A stretch of DNA of 64,000 bases from Amycolatopsis sp. EV170708-02-1 (GCF_022479115.1 NZ_CP092497.1:7936001-8000000), one strand, 5' to 3'; counted from the stretch's first letter, positions 9,246-18,669 are shown. The notes: generated by a model from the letters alone, not told the origin. Numbers and translations are program-made.

Positions 9246-9277
9246 CTATACACTCGATGTATAGATCGTGTGTATAG
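9246..9277. promoter_or_regulatory. Probable PadR operator
   Basis: CTATACAC (9246-9253) and GTGTATAG (9270-9277) form an inverted pair, and a further TGTATAG lies between them at 9258-9264. PadR regulators typically bind ATGTATAC-like dyads over their own promoter. The site ends 8 bases before the padR start, so autorepression of padR and the ABC genes is likely. Confidence 0.65.
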
Positions 9278-9285
9278 TCGCCCGC

Positions 9286-9810
9286 ATGTCCATCGGGAAC
9301 ACGCTGCTCGGCCTGCTCGAAGCCGGCCCGAAGCACGGTTACGACCTCAAACAGCTCTACGACAAGCAGTTCCGCCAAGACCGCCCACTGCACTACGGGC
9401 AGGTCTACTCGACGCTGAACCGGCTCCTGAAGAACGGCCTCGTCGAGGAGAACGGCGTCGAAGCGGGCGGCGGTCCGGACCGGAAGCGGTACGCGATCAC
9501 CGACGCCGGCGTCACCAACGTCGAAGAATGGCTGAAAAGCCCGGAAAGCCCCTCGGTCTACCTGCAGAACACGCTCTACACCAAGGTCGTGCTCGCGCTC
9601 CTGTCCGGCCGCGGCGCCCAGGATCTGCTCGACGCGCAGCGGAGCTCCCACCTGCGCGCCATGCGCGAGCTCACCGCCCGCAAAACCGACGGCGACCTCG
9701 CCGACCAGCTGATCTGCGACCACGCGCTGTTCCACCTGGAAGCGGATCTGCGGTGGCTGGAGCTCACCGCGGCCCGCCTCGACGACCTCGCGCGCCAGCT
9801 GGCGCGCTGA
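9286..9810 (+). CDS. PadR-family transcriptional regulator
   Basis: This 174-residue protein has an N-terminal PadR winged helix (LLGLLEAGPKHGYDLKQLYD, then YGQVYSTLNRLLKNGLVEE, with a wing at DRKRYAITDAG) and a helical C-terminal dimerisation domain. The ATG at 9286 is preferred over an in-frame ATG at 9268 that would start inside the operator. It sits 15 bases upstream of an ABC exporter pair and probably represses it until an inducer, perhaps a drug or peptide, is present. Confidence 0.88.
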   Translation: MSIGNTLLGLLEAGPKHGYDLKQLYDKQFRQDRPLHYGQVYSTLNRLLKNGLVEENGVEAGGGPDRKRYAITDAGVTNVEEWLKSPESPSVYLQNTLYTKVVLALLSGRGAQDLLDAQRSSHLRAMRELTARKTDGDLADQLICDHALFHLEADLRWLELTAARLDDLARQLAR

Positions 9811-9825
9811 TCTGGGGACCACACA

Positions 9826-10506
9826 GTGGAAACACCGTTGTTACACGGGCTCGGCCTGCACAAGGCCTTCGGCCCGAATCGGGCGCTGGCCGGGGCCGGG
9901 CTGACGCTCGAACCCGGCGAGATCGTCGCGGTCATGGGGCCGTCCGGGTCCGGGAAGTCGACCCTGCTGCACTGCCTGTCCGGGATCGTCCGGCCCGACG
10001 AGGGGCAGGTCCTCTTCCGCGGGCGTGACCTCGCGAGCATGTCCGACGCCGAACGCAGTGCCCTGCGGCGCACCGAATTCGGTTTCGTCTTCCAGTTCGG
10101 GCAGCTCGTGCCGGAGCTGACCTGCCTGGAGAACGTCGCGCTGCCGCTGCGGCTGAGCGGGATGAGGCTCCGCCCCGCCGAGCGGATCGCGCGCGGCTGG
10201 CTCGACCGGCTGGCGGTCGGCGACACCGACGACAGCACCCCCGGCCAGGTTTCGGGCGGGCAGAGCCAGCGGGTCGCGATGGCCAGGGCGCTGGTCACCG
10301 AACCGTCGGTGATCTTCGCCGACGAACCGACCGGCGCGCTGGACACGCTCAGCGGAGAACTGGTCATGCGCCTGCTGTCCGAGGCGGCGAAACAGACCGA
10401 CGCCGCCGTGGTCCTGGTCACCCACGAACCGCGGGTGGCCGCTTACTCCGATCGGGAGGTCATCGTGCGCGACGGCCGGACACGGGAACCGGTGGTGACC
10501 CGATGA
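9826..10506 (+). CDS. ABC transporter ATP-binding protein, MacB/LolD type
   Basis: This 226-residue ATPase has Walker A GPSGSGKST at residues 38-46, signature VSGGQSQRVAMARAL, Walker B VIFADEPTGALD and a switch histidine in VLVTHEPR. It starts with GTG. Its stop overlaps the ATG of the FtsX-type permease, so the two form one transporter. The class usually drives peptide or drug efflux or lipoprotein handling by mechanotransmission; the substrate cannot be read from sequence. Confidence 0.92.
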   Translation: METPLLHGLGLHKAFGPNRALAGAGLTLEPGEIVAVMGPSGSGKSTLLHCLSGIVRPDEGQVLFRGRDLASMSDAERSALRRTEFGFVFQFGQLVPELTCLENVALPLRLSGMRLRPAERIARGWLDRLAVGDTDDSTPGQVSGGQSQRVAMARALVTEPSVIFADEPTGALDTLSGELVMRLLSEAAKQTDAAVVLVTHEPRVAAYSDREVIVRDGRTREPVVTR

Positions 10507-12746
10507 CCGGACGCGAAGACCTGATGCTCGGGTTCCGGCTGGCCGTCGGGGGCGGCCGGGGCTCGATCGTCAGGCTCGTCCTGAGCACCGCCGGGATCGG
10601 CCTGGCGGTGGCGATCCTGCTGATCGGTGCCTCCGCGGGCACCATCAAGGAGAACCGGGACCAGCGGACGTTCGCCGCTTCCGTGCGGGGCGAACCGATC
10701 CCGGGTGTCGCGCCACTGGACTACAGGGCGACGACGACCGATTTCCGCGGTCACGCGATCTCGCTCGTCCATCTGCGGGCCACGGGGCCGAATTCCCCGA
10801 TCCCGCCGGGCGTGGACCGGCTGCCCGCACCGGGCGAGGTCTTCCTTTCGCCGAAACTGGACGAACTCGTCGCTTCCGACACCAGCGGCCTGCTGCGGCC
10901 TCGTCTGCCCGGCAAGCCGGTCGGACTCATCGCCGCGGAGACCACGCTCAACCCCGGCGACCTGATCGCCTACGTCGGCACGGACGCGCTGCGGGACGGA
11001 CACGCGATCTACGGCTTCGGCGCCGAACCCGGGTACCACGACATGATCGAGAACGGGATCCTGATCCTCCTGCTGCTCGGTCTCTTCGTCCTGCTCACGC
11101 CGGTGTTCATCTTCGTCGGGACGGTCTCGCGGCTCGGCGGTGCCGCCCGGGACCGGCGGCTCGCCGCGTTGCGACTGGCGGGTTCGTCCCTCGCGCAGCT
11201 GCGCCGGATCACCGCCGCGGAATCCCTCGTGGGCGCGCTGGCCGGGCTCGTCGCGGGGACCGCGTTGTTCCTGCTCTTCCGCGGCGCGGTGGCGGACTTC
11301 CAGGTGTTCCGGTTCGGGGTGTACCCGAAGGATCTGACGCCGTCGTGGCCGTTGGTGGTGCTGATCGTGCTCGCGGTCCCGGCCCTGACCGTGGCGACGG
11401 CTTGGGCGTCCCAGCGGCATACGGTCGTCGAGCCGCTCGGAGTCGTCCGTGAGACCGCGCCGCCGAAGCGCCGGTTGTGGTGGCGGCTGCTGCCGGTCGT
11501 CGTCGGGATCCTCTTGATCGCCCCGGATCTCGGCGTCGCGAGCGAACTCGGCCGCTGGGCGCTGATCGGCGGCGCGGTGTTGCTGATGCTCGGGATTCCC
11601 GCGCTGCTGCCGTGGCTGCTGGAACGCGTCGTCTCCCGGGTCAAGGGCGGGCCGCCGTCGTTCCAGCTCGCGATCCGCCGTTTGCAGAGCGACAGCGGGA
11701 CCCCGTCACGGGTGGTCGCGGGCCTCTGCGTGGTGCTCGCCGGGGCGATCGCGCTGCAGAGCCTCCTGGCGGGACAGGCCGTGATGGAGGCCGGTCGCCA
11801 GGACGAGACGGCGGGCCGGATCACCGTGTACGCGGACGGTGCCGCGGCCGATCGGGCGATCGCCGCGGTCCGCGCGGTCCCCGGCGCGGCCGACTTCCAG
11901 GCCATACGCTCGATGTTCGTCGACTCGATTCGCGGGGACGGCACGCTCGTCCAGTTCGCCGTCGCCGACTGCGCCACGATCGAGGCGGCCACCACCGCGA
12001 CCGGTTGCCGCGACGGCGACGTGTTCGCCACCCCGTCCTTCGTCCATAAAGGACAGTCGATGAAGATCACCGACGACGGCAAACGAGAGCAGCCATGGAC
12101 CGTTCCCGCCGAGCCGCGACCGCTCGAAGCGAAACCATCGGGAATGGCCGAGCTACTGGGACCGCACGTGCTCGCGACGCCCGCCGCGATGACGGGTGTC
12201 GACCTGGCCGCCGCGTCGGTCACGGTGAGCCTGCGCGGGACGACCGGGAATCCGGATTTCACCGAACTGGTGCGGAACTCGGTGGCGCCGTACAGCGGAC
12301 AGGTCACCGTGGCGGCCTTCAACGGGGAGCGGGCCTCCACCGAGGCCCGGATGTTCGGCGACGCGCGGGACATCCTGCTCGGCGGTGCGCTGTGCGTTCT
12401 GCTGCTGGCCGCGGTGAGCCTGCTGGTGCTCGCCCAGGAACAGGTCCGTGAACGGCGGCGGGCGCTCGGCGCACTGTCCGCCACCGGCGTCCCGGTGCGC
12501 GTGATCGTCCGGTCCCTGCTGTGGCAGAACGGGATTCCGCTGCTGCTGGGCATCGTGATCGCGACAGGGACCGGGATCGCCGTCGCCGCGCTGGGCAAGC
12601 GGCTGTTCCGGGACGGGCTGTATGTCGACTGGTCCGCGGTCGCGCTGCTCGCCGCGGCGGCCGTCGTGATGGTGCTGCTGGTGACGGCGTCGACGGTGCC
12701 GTCCGTTCGCTCGGCGGCGAAGACGGAGAACCTGCGCACCGAGTGA
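10503..12746 (+). CDS. FtsX-type ABC transporter permease
   Basis: The 747-residue permease begins with a membrane helix (about 20-40), then a large extracellular region, a first FtsX block with about three helices (near residues 180-310), further helices, a second extracellular segment and a C-terminal FtsX block (about 620-735). The topology fits a duplicated FtsX permease working with the preceding ATPase. The ATG overlaps the ATPase stop codon. It ends one base before the stop of the convergent TIGR02569 gene, with no room for a separate terminator. Confidence 0.9.
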   Translation: MTGREDLMLGFRLAVGGGRGSIVRLVLSTAGIGLAVAILLIGASAGTIKENRDQRTFAASVRGEPIPGVAPLDYRATTTDFRGHAISLVHLRATGPNSPIPPGVDRLPAPGEVFLSPKLDELVASDTSGLLRPRLPGKPVGLIAAETTLNPGDLIAYVGTDALRDGHAIYGFGAEPGYHDMIENGILILLLLGLFVLLTPVFIFVGTVSRLGGAARDRRLAALRLAGSSLAQLRRITAAESLVGALAGLVAGTALFLLFRGAVADFQVFRFGVYPKDLTPSWPLVVLIVLAVPALTVATAWASQRHTVVEPLGVVRETAPPKRRLWWRLLPVVVGILLIAPDLGVASELGRWALIGGAVLLMLGIPALLPWLLERVVSRVKGGPPSFQLAIRRLQSDSGTPSRVVAGLCVVLAGAIALQSLLAGQAVMEAGRQDETAGRITVYADGAAADRAIAAVRAVPGAADFQAIRSMFVDSIRGDGTLVQFAVADCATIEAATTATGCRDGDVFATPSFVHKGQSMKITDDGKREQPWTVPAEPRPLEAKPSGMAELLGPHVLATPAAMTGVDLAAASVTVSLRGTTGNPDFTELVRNSVAPYSGQVTVAAFNGERASTEARMFGDARDILLGGALCVLLLAAVSLLVLAQEQVRERRRALGALSATGVPVRVIVRSLLWQNGIPLLLGIVIATGTGIAVAALGKRLFRDGLYVDWSAVALLAAAAVVMVLLVTASTVPSVRSAAKTENLRTE

Positions 12747-12747
12747 C

Positions 12748-13545
12748 CTACAGCACGGCGCTCACGTCCCGGGCGGCGGCACGGAGTCCGTCGTGCGCCG
12801 CCCGGGTCGACCGCGGGTCGAGGGCGTTGGCGGCAAGGCGGAAGAGCACGGCGCGCAGGAGAAGCTGAGGCCATTCGGGCAGATGCGCCCAGCGTTCGAG
12901 AAGATCGATGGTGGCGCCGCCCCAGGCCAGCGCGTCGACCGCGACGATCGCGGCGCCCCATTCACCGGGCCGGTAGTACGGCACGAAATCGACGATGCCG
13001 GGGGCCGCGTCGCCGTCGAACAGCACGCCGGCGAGAAGCTCCCCGTGGACGACCTGGTCCGGCAGTTTGACCGGTCTTCGGGATCCCGCCAGCACCTCGA
13101 ACCAGCGGCCGCCCTTGTTCTCGTCGAGGGACATGTCCGCCTCGCCCCAGGCGAGTTTGTCCGCCAGCGCCTCGATATCGGTGCGCCGTCCCAGGAAATC
13201 CGGCCGGGGCAGGCCCGCCGTCGCGCGATGCAGTTTGACCGCCGCGTGCACGACCTCGTCGTAGCGATGCTCGGCCGTGCCGGACACGAACCGGTTCGCC
13301 GACCAGCCGCCGACCACCCAACGACCGTCACTGGACCGGACGGGCTTCGCGACCCGCAGCCCCGGCTCGTCGACGGCTTCCAGCGCCCTGGCCGTCCACA
13401 GGGTCCGCGACTTGTCCACGACCGGCTTGAGCACGAGATCGTTGTAACGCCAGGAATCGGTGCCGGGCATCGGTTCCGCGTCACCGGTACGTCCGCCGAA
13501 CGCCGAACAGACGTGTTCCGGAGGGCTCTCAAGGGTGGCACGCAC
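12748..13545 (-). CDS. TIGR02569 family protein, Rv3205c-like
   Basis: This 265-residue protein matches my recollection of the actinobacterial TIGR02569 family: ESPPEHVCSAFG at the N-terminus, then LRVAKPVRSSDGRWVVGGW and AAVKLHRATAGLPRPDFL. The fold is probably related to aminoglycoside phosphotransferases (VVHGELLAGVLF, then IVDFVPYYRPGEW), but no reaction is established. The GTG at 13545 is chosen because the family starts near PPEHV; an extension to 13692 looks non-coding. In M. tuberculosis the homologue also neighbours moeZ. Confidence 0.82.
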   Translation of the reverse strand: MRATLESPPEHVCSAFGGRTGDAEPMPGTDSWRYNDLVLKPVVDKSRTLWTARALEAVDEPGLRVAKPVRSSDGRWVVGGWSANRFVSGTAEHRYDEVVHAAVKLHRATAGLPRPDFLGRRTDIEALADKLAWGEADMSLDENKGGRWFEVLAGSRRPVKLPDQVVHGELLAGVLFDGDAAPGIVDFVPYYRPGEWGAAIVAVDALAWGGATIDLLERWAHLPEWPQLLLRAVLFRLAANALDPRSTRAAHDGLRAAARDVSAVL

Positions 13546-13595
13546 GGCTCGGCACGTTACCCCGTCTTCCGCGCCACGAACGAGAAGACGCGCTG

Positions 13596-13619
13596 GTCTT
13601 GAGTAGCGATACTCAAGAC
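13596..13619. promoter_or_regulatory. Perfect 10-bp palindrome in a divergent promoter region
   Basis: GTCTTGAGTA and TACTCAAGAC flank a GCGA spacer exactly. The site is between the divergent TIGR02569 gene (start 13545) and the membrane protein gene (start 13651). Symmetry, spacing and position suggest an operator for a dimeric regulator encoded elsewhere. Confidence 0.5.
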
Positions 13620-13650
13620 ACGATCGCTTCTGACCTGCCATTCTTCGACC

Positions 13651-14618
13651 GTGATCCCCCGAACGGCGCAGCGCCGCCTCACCGACGGGCAACTCACCGC
13701 CCTCGCACTCGGTTCACTGTGGCTGCTCGGAACACTGGGCGCGGTCACCGTGGGCCTGTTGCTCCCGCTCGCCGCGTTCCTGCACGTCCCCTGGATCGCG
13801 TTGCCGGTTCCGCTCGTGTCGATCGGGGTGGTCTACCTCGTCGGTTTCGCGGCGCCAGAGGCCTTTCCGGCCGTCGCGAAGCCTTGGCCCCGGCTGGCGT
13901 GGGCTTTCGTGACCGGGATTTCCGGTGTCTTCGGTGCGATCTTCGTGCTGGAGGTGGCGGAGGCGTTCGATCCCTGGTTCGCGGTGCCGTTCCTCGGGGT
14001 GCCGGTGCTGCTCGTCGCGGGCCTGTTCGCGCGGGGACTCGGCGTCCGGGCAGGGGCGGGGTTCCTTCTGGTCGCGCTGGTCGCGGGCGGGATCACCGTC
14101 CCCGCGTCGCTGCCTCCGGACACCCCGCGCGGCGCCTCGCCGCGACCGGCGTCCCGCACGAACGCACCCTCGCCGCGGACCTCGGCGCGCATCGGCTCCC
14201 GACCAAGACGACCGAAGACTCCGGTTCGCTGATCGTCGAGTACGCGCCTCAACTGTGGATCTCGCCCGTCTGGACCTTCGCGACCGACGTCGTCGAGAGC
14301 TGCGAGACAGCGGTGAAGACCGCTTGGCGCCTCGAAAACGCGACGTGCACCCAGGTCGGTGAAGGCGAGTTCGTGCGGCGCGACGCCGAGCGGATCGAGT
14401 TCGTCCAGCGACGCGGCGCGCTGTCGGTACACGTCGCGGGCAACCACAACTGGAAACCCGAGGAGCTACGGGAACTGGCGGGGAAGACCCATCCGCTGAC
14501 CGACGCCGAGATCATCGCCGCCGTGCCGAAGTCGCGCGGCGGGAACCGGACCGATGTCCTGGCGGGGTTCACGGCCTTCGTGCGGGCGATCTTCGTGGGC
14601 CGGTCGCTCGGCTACTGA
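13651..14618 (+). pseudogene. Membrane protein gene broken by a one-base deletion
   Basis: The first frame (from GTG 13651) encodes about four to five membrane helices up to residue about 155 and then becomes implausible, stopping at 14232. A second frame takes over from about 14134 with a coherent soluble domain (ERTLAADLGAHRLPTKTTED ... FVGRSLGY). Adding one C to the GCC run near 14135 joins them as DTPRGALAATGVPHERT. The family is not recognised. Either the gene is a recent pseudogene or the base is missing from the assembly. The TGA at 14618 is followed by a dense hairpin cluster. Confidence 0.7.
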
Positions 14619-15022
14619 CGCCCGAGGAGCAAGGGACCTTTGCTACCAACCCGCTGCCTAGGTACATGAAGGCCCCCTTCACTACCTTCAGGGTAGGCAA
14701 GGAGGCCTTCACGGCATTGCCCGAAGTGCCCATCCACAAGGGGCCAAGACCAAAGCGAGCAAGGGACCTTTGCTACCACGGGCACGGCGAGCAGGAGGTG
14801 TGTGGAAATAGGGACATCCAGTGTCCCCATTTCCACACACCCCGCACTCCGCGTGACGACACCTACCGACCGTGTGGATCTTGGTGCGTCAGATGACCCG
14901 AAACCCACACAGTCACCGCGCCGACCTGCAAAAAGAGAGCAAGGGACCTTTGCTACCACTCGCGCGTGAAGGCCCCCTCCCCTCGACTGAGCCGAGAGAA
15001 GGAGGCCTTCACGCGCAAAACC
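14619..15022. repeat. Cluster of hairpin repeats between convergent genes
   Basis: This 404-base gap has no gene. It holds three copies of the family B hairpin AGCAAGGGACCTTTGCTACCA (14628, 14758, 14938), two family C inverted repeats (about 14666-14712 and 14966-15012, arms like GTGAAGGCC and GGCCTTCAC) and one unique hairpin at about 14799-14842 whose arms read TGTGTGGAAAT and ATTTCCACACA. All lie between the ends of the broken membrane gene and moeZ. Termination is the simplest role, but six hairpins exceed what that needs. Confidence 0.75.
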
Positions 15023-16201
15023 TCAGTAGGTCGGCAGGCTCTGGTCGATCTGCCGCGCCCAGGCCAGCACGCCGCCACCGAGGTGGGTCGCGTCCTTGAA
15101 CCCGGCCTTGTGCAACGCCGCGAGCGCCTCCGCCGAACGCGCGCCCGACTTGCAGTGCAGCACGATCGGCTTGTCCTGCGGCAGTTCCGAAAGCGCCTCG
15201 CCCGAGAGGATCTTGTCCTTCGGGATGAGCGTCGCGCCCTTGATGTTCACGATCTCGTACTCGTGCGGCTCGCGGACGTCGATGAGGGCGAAGTTGTCGC
15301 CGTTGTCGAACTTGGCCTTGAGCTCCGCCGGAGTGATCGTGCTTCCCGAAGCGGCCGAAGCGGCTTCGTCGGACACGACACCACAGAACGCTTCGTAGTC
15401 GATGAGTTCGGTGATCTTCGGGGTCTCCGGATCCTTGCGGATCTTGACCTCGCGGTACTTCATCTCCAGCGCGTCGTAGCTGACGAGCCTGCCCAGCAGC
15501 GGCTCACCGATACCGGTGATCAGCTTGATCGCCTCGTTGACCATGATCGAGCCGATCGACGCGCACAGCACGCCCAGCACGCCGCCCTCGGCGCACGACG
15601 GGACCATGCCGGGCGGCGGCGGCTCGGGGTAGAGGTCGCGGTAGTTGAGGCCCTTGCCGTTCGGCGCGTCCTCCCAGAACACGCTCGCCTGGCCCTCGAA
15701 CCGGTAGATCGAGCCCCACACGTAGGGCTTTCCGGTGAGCACGGCGGCGTCGTTCACCAGGTACCGCGTCGCGAAGTTGTCGGTGCCGTCGAGGATCAGG
15801 TCGTACTGCTCGAACAGTTCGAGCGCGTTCGACGATTCGAGCCGGTCGGTGTGCAGGTGCACCTTCACGAACGGATTGATCTCGGCGATCGTCTCCTGCG
15901 CCGACGCGGCCTTGAGCTTGCCGATGTCGGACTGTCCGTGGATGACCTGGCGGTGCAGATTCGATTCGTCGACCTCGTCGAAGTCGACGATGCCGAGCGT
16001 GCCGACCCCGGCCGCGGCCAGGTACAGCAGCGCGGGGCTGCCGAGGCCACCGGCACCGATGACCAGCACCTTGGCGTTCTTCAGCCGCTTCTGCCCGGTC
16101 ACCCCGACGTCCGGGATGATCAGGTGACGGCTGTACCGGGCCACCTCTTCCTTGGTGAGCTCGGCGGCCGGCTCTACGAGCGGCGGCAGCGTGCCTGACA
16201 T
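15023..16201 (-). CDS. moeZ: Adenylyltransferase/sulfurtransferase MoeZ
   Basis: The 392-residue protein fuses a ThiF/MoeB adenylyltransferase domain (GAGGLGSPALLYLAAAGVG near residue 50, then DFDEVDESNLHRQ) to a C-terminal rhodanese domain with active-site loop LHCKSGARSAEAL. Such proteins adenylate and thiocarboxylate small sulfur carriers for molybdopterin and other thio-cofactors; molybdopterin is also needed by nasA in this window. The ATG at 16201 is chosen because GGAGG lies 5 bases upstream; the ATG at 16213 lacks this. Confidence 0.94.
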   Translation of the reverse strand: MSGTLPPLVEPAAELTKEEVARYSRHLIIPDVGVTGQKRLKNAKVLVIGAGGLGSPALLYLAAAGVGTLGIVDFDEVDESNLHRQVIHGQSDIGKLKAASAQETIAEINPFVKVHLHTDRLESSNALELFEQYDLILDGTDNFATRYLVNDAAVLTGKPYVWGSIYRFEGQASVFWEDAPNGKGLNYRDLYPEPPPPGMVPSCAEGGVLGVLCASIGSIMVNEAIKLITGIGEPLLGRLVSYDALEMKYREVKIRKDPETPKITELIDYEAFCGVVSDEAASAASGSTITPAELKAKFDNGDNFALIDVREPHEYEIVNIKGATLIPKDKILSGEALSELPQDKPIVLHCKSGARSAEALAALHKAGFKDATHLGGGVLAWARQIDQSLPTY

Positions 16202-16319
16202 CGGGTCCTCCATCTCGCGTGGATCGCGGGTCGCATCCCAGTATCTACAACACGGACAGGCGGAAACGACTTCCCCTGTTTCATATCCTGGGATGTTCCA
16301 GCAGGTGAGACGGCTTGGA

Positions 16320-17492
16320 CTAAGGTGCCTGATTCGGCCAGGAGCCCGGCTTGCAGACCTTGCCGTCCGCGGGCACCTTGCCGCGGTCACCGCCGGGGAG
16401 ATTGTTCAGCTGCGCCACGAAGTCGTTGGAGACGCCGAACGTCTGCTGCATCATCACCGGCGCGATCCCGCCGTTCTCCTTGCAGCCCTGGTGCTTTCCG
16501 CCCAGGGCATGCCCGACCTCGTGATTGATGGCGTACTGGCGATACCCGGTCATGTCGCTCTCGAAGGCCATCGCCCCCCGCACCCAGCGGGCGAGGTTGA
16601 TCACCACGCGCTTGTCGAAGCTCGCGCGGTAGCACGAGGTCTCGTAGGTGATCTGGAACATGCAGACGTCCGCGCGATGCGTCGTGTTCGGTGTGGTGAG
16701 ACTCACCCGGAAGCTGGGGTTCGGGAAACTCGCGTCGACGCGCTGAAGCGCCTTCTTGCCGTCCCACGTCCAGCTCTTGGGATTGGACAGGGTGGCCTCC
16801 ACCATCGTGGCGAAGCTGTCGTCACCGCCGTAGCTGGCCTGGTCGATGCCGTCCTCGACCTCGACGGTGTACGTGTACAGCTGCCCCGTCCCGACCTTCT
16901 CGCCCTTGCCCGGCACCACGTGATAGGTGCCCTTGCCGGACTCGGTGAAGGGGCCGCCCTTGGGCAGGTCGGCGGTCGGGATCTTGAGGTCGATCGGTTT
17001 GGCCGGGTTCTCGGGGAGGACTTCGCCCCCGCCGTCGACGCCCGCGCCCGGCTCGCCGCCGTTGCCCGCGGAACCGTCGGCGGAAGTGAGGCCGGGCCCG
17101 TCGGTGGCGATCGGCTCGGCCGGGCCGGTTGCGGTGTTGAACACGACCAGCGCGGTGATCACCACGAGGATCGGCAGCGCGTACACGCGCCAGCCATAGG
17201 TCTTGGCGAACTGGCCGATACCGCCCTTGCGTTTGGCAGCCTTGGCCTTGACCTTGCCTGCCTCGTGCGGCTTCCAGGACGCGCTGAGCGGCTGGGCGCT
17301 CGTCCGGCGGCCGCCGGGACGGTAACGGTCCTCGTCGAGCCGCTGCGACGGCGGCGGCGTCGGCCGGTACTGGCCCGTGCGCGGCACGTCCGAAGACCGG
17401 GGCTGGGCACGCGGCGGACGGCGGGCGGATGCGGAGTACTGAGACCGCCGACCTTCGCCCTGCGCGCCTTGCTTTACCCGATCCACGCGCAC
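16320..17492 (-). CDS. DUF3152 protein with metzincin-like zinc motif
   Basis: The 390-residue protein has a basic, proline-rich N-terminus, one membrane helix (about 95-120, YALPILVVITALVVFN), a Gly/Pro/Glu-rich linker and an exported C-terminal DUF3152 domain. The motif HEVGHALGGKH at residues 324-334 matches HExxHxxGxxH, and a following VMMQ could be a Met-turn. It therefore looks like an anchored extracellular metalloprotease, although the family is formally of unknown function. The start is uncertain: GTG 17492 is used; GTG 17558 adds 22 residues. Confidence 0.8.
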   Translation of the reverse strand: MRVDRVKQGAQGEGRRSQYSASARRPPRAQPRSSDVPRTGQYRPTPPPSQRLDEDRYRPGGRRTSAQPLSASWKPHEAGKVKAKAAKRKGGIGQFAKTYGWRVYALPILVVITALVVFNTATGPAEPIATDGPGLTSADGSAGNGGEPGAGVDGGGEVLPENPAKPIDLKIPTADLPKGGPFTESGKGTYHVVPGKGEKVGTGQLYTYTVEVEDGIDQASYGGDDSFATMVEATLSNPKSWTWDGKKALQRVDASFPNPSFRVSLTTPNTTHRADVCMFQITYETSCYRASFDKRVVINLARWVRGAMAFESDMTGYRQYAINHEVGHALGGKHQGCKENGGIAPVMMQQTFGVSNDFVAQLNNLPGGDRGKVPADGKVCKPGSWPNQAP

Positions 17493-17567
17493 CAGGGTGC
17501 CATAACCGAACTGTGATGTTGTGAGCGACCGGCGCTTCGCACGGCGTGTCCTACCCACCCGAATGGG

Positions 17568-18557
17568 CTACCAGGTGTCCGATTCGACCGATTCCCACAT
17601 CCCCAAAACGGCCTTCGCTACGACATTCGGGCGTTCCATCTGCGCCACGTGGCCGGTTCGGGGCAGAACGAGCAACCGCGCGTGCGGAAGTAGCCGAGCG
17701 GTGCGCTCGGCGCGCCGGACGGAGATCACCCGGTCGTGCTGCCCCCACACGACGAGCGTCGGCGCGTCGACGGTCGGCGCGACCGCCCACAGCGACGCGG
17801 GACCGCGCGCGGACCACGTCCGGAAGATGCCGAACGTGCTGCGAGCCAGCGCGGGGGCGGCCCAGGCGAACCCGGCGCGGGCGCTGTGCTCCTCTTCGAG
17901 CTCGTCCAGCCTGCTCTCGGCGAAGCGGCCTGGGTCGGCGAAGCACAGCTTGATGACCTGCATGGCGCGTTCACGCGGGCCGAGCGCGGCGAGCCGACGG
18001 CGCACACTCGGGCCGATCAGCGGCAGGTAGGCGAACGCCATCCTCGGATCGGACAGCCGTTTCATGCTGGGCCGGAGATCCGGCATCGCGGGCGAGATCA
18101 GCGTCAGCGTCTTCACCAGTTCCGGACGGCGGGCCGCGACGAGCAGCGCGACGGCACCGCCCATCGAGTTGCCGAACAGGTGCACCGGCCCCGCGTCGAG
18201 GCTCTCGATGTGGCTCGCCACGACCTGGGCGTGCGAGTCGAGACTGAAGTCGAAGCCGTCCGGCGGCTCCGAATAGCCGAAACCCGGCAAATCGACCGAC
18301 GTACCTCCGGCCTGGGGCGCCAAGAGGGCGGCGAGGTCGGTCCAGTTCGTGGACGAACCGCCGAGACCGTGGACGTAGACGGCCGTCTCGGGGCCGCCCG
18401 GTGTCCGGCGGATGTGCAATTTCACCCCGCCGACACCTATTGTTTCCCCGGGCCAAGGGGGCGGCGCCGGGTCCAGCGACGGCAATGACCTGCGCGACAG
18501 CGGCACATGGGTCAGCGGCGGGCGGCCCCCGGCGGCACGGGAAACTGAAGAAGACAC
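17568..18557 (-). CDS. Alpha/beta hydrolase
   Basis: This 329-residue protein has an alpha/beta hydrolase core: oxyanion region VYVHGLGGSSTNW, nucleophile elbow LFGNSMGGA, acid VVWGQHDRVIS and histidine LPRTGHVAQMERP. The substrate is unknown; lipase or esterase activity is typical. It lies upstream of the DUF3152 gene on the same strand and is divergent from the TetR gene at 18670. It starts at GTG 18557 with only a weak ribosome-binding site. Confidence 0.85.
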   Translation of the reverse strand: MSSSVSRAAGGRPPLTHVPLSRRSLPSLDPAPPPWPGETIGVGGVKLHIRRTPGGPETAVYVHGLGGSSTNWTDLAALLAPQAGGTSVDLPGFGYSEPPDGFDFSLDSHAQVVASHIESLDAGPVHLFGNSMGGAVALLVAARRPELVKTLTLISPAMPDLRPSMKRLSDPRMAFAYLPLIGPSVRRRLAALGPRERAMQVIKLCFADPGRFAESRLDELEEEHSARAGFAWAAPALARSTFGIFRTWSARGPASLWAVAPTVDAPTLVVWGQHDRVISVRRAERTARLLPHARLLVLPRTGHVAQMERPNVVAKAVLGMWESVESDTW

Positions 18558-18669
18558 AGCACCAAGGATGCCCGACCCTTGGCGGTCCGGCTGTACCGGC
18601 GAGTAATCTCGAGCTCACTTCACGCGGCGGTGACCCCGCCCCGCGGAGCCCGCGGCTACTGGAGGAACG

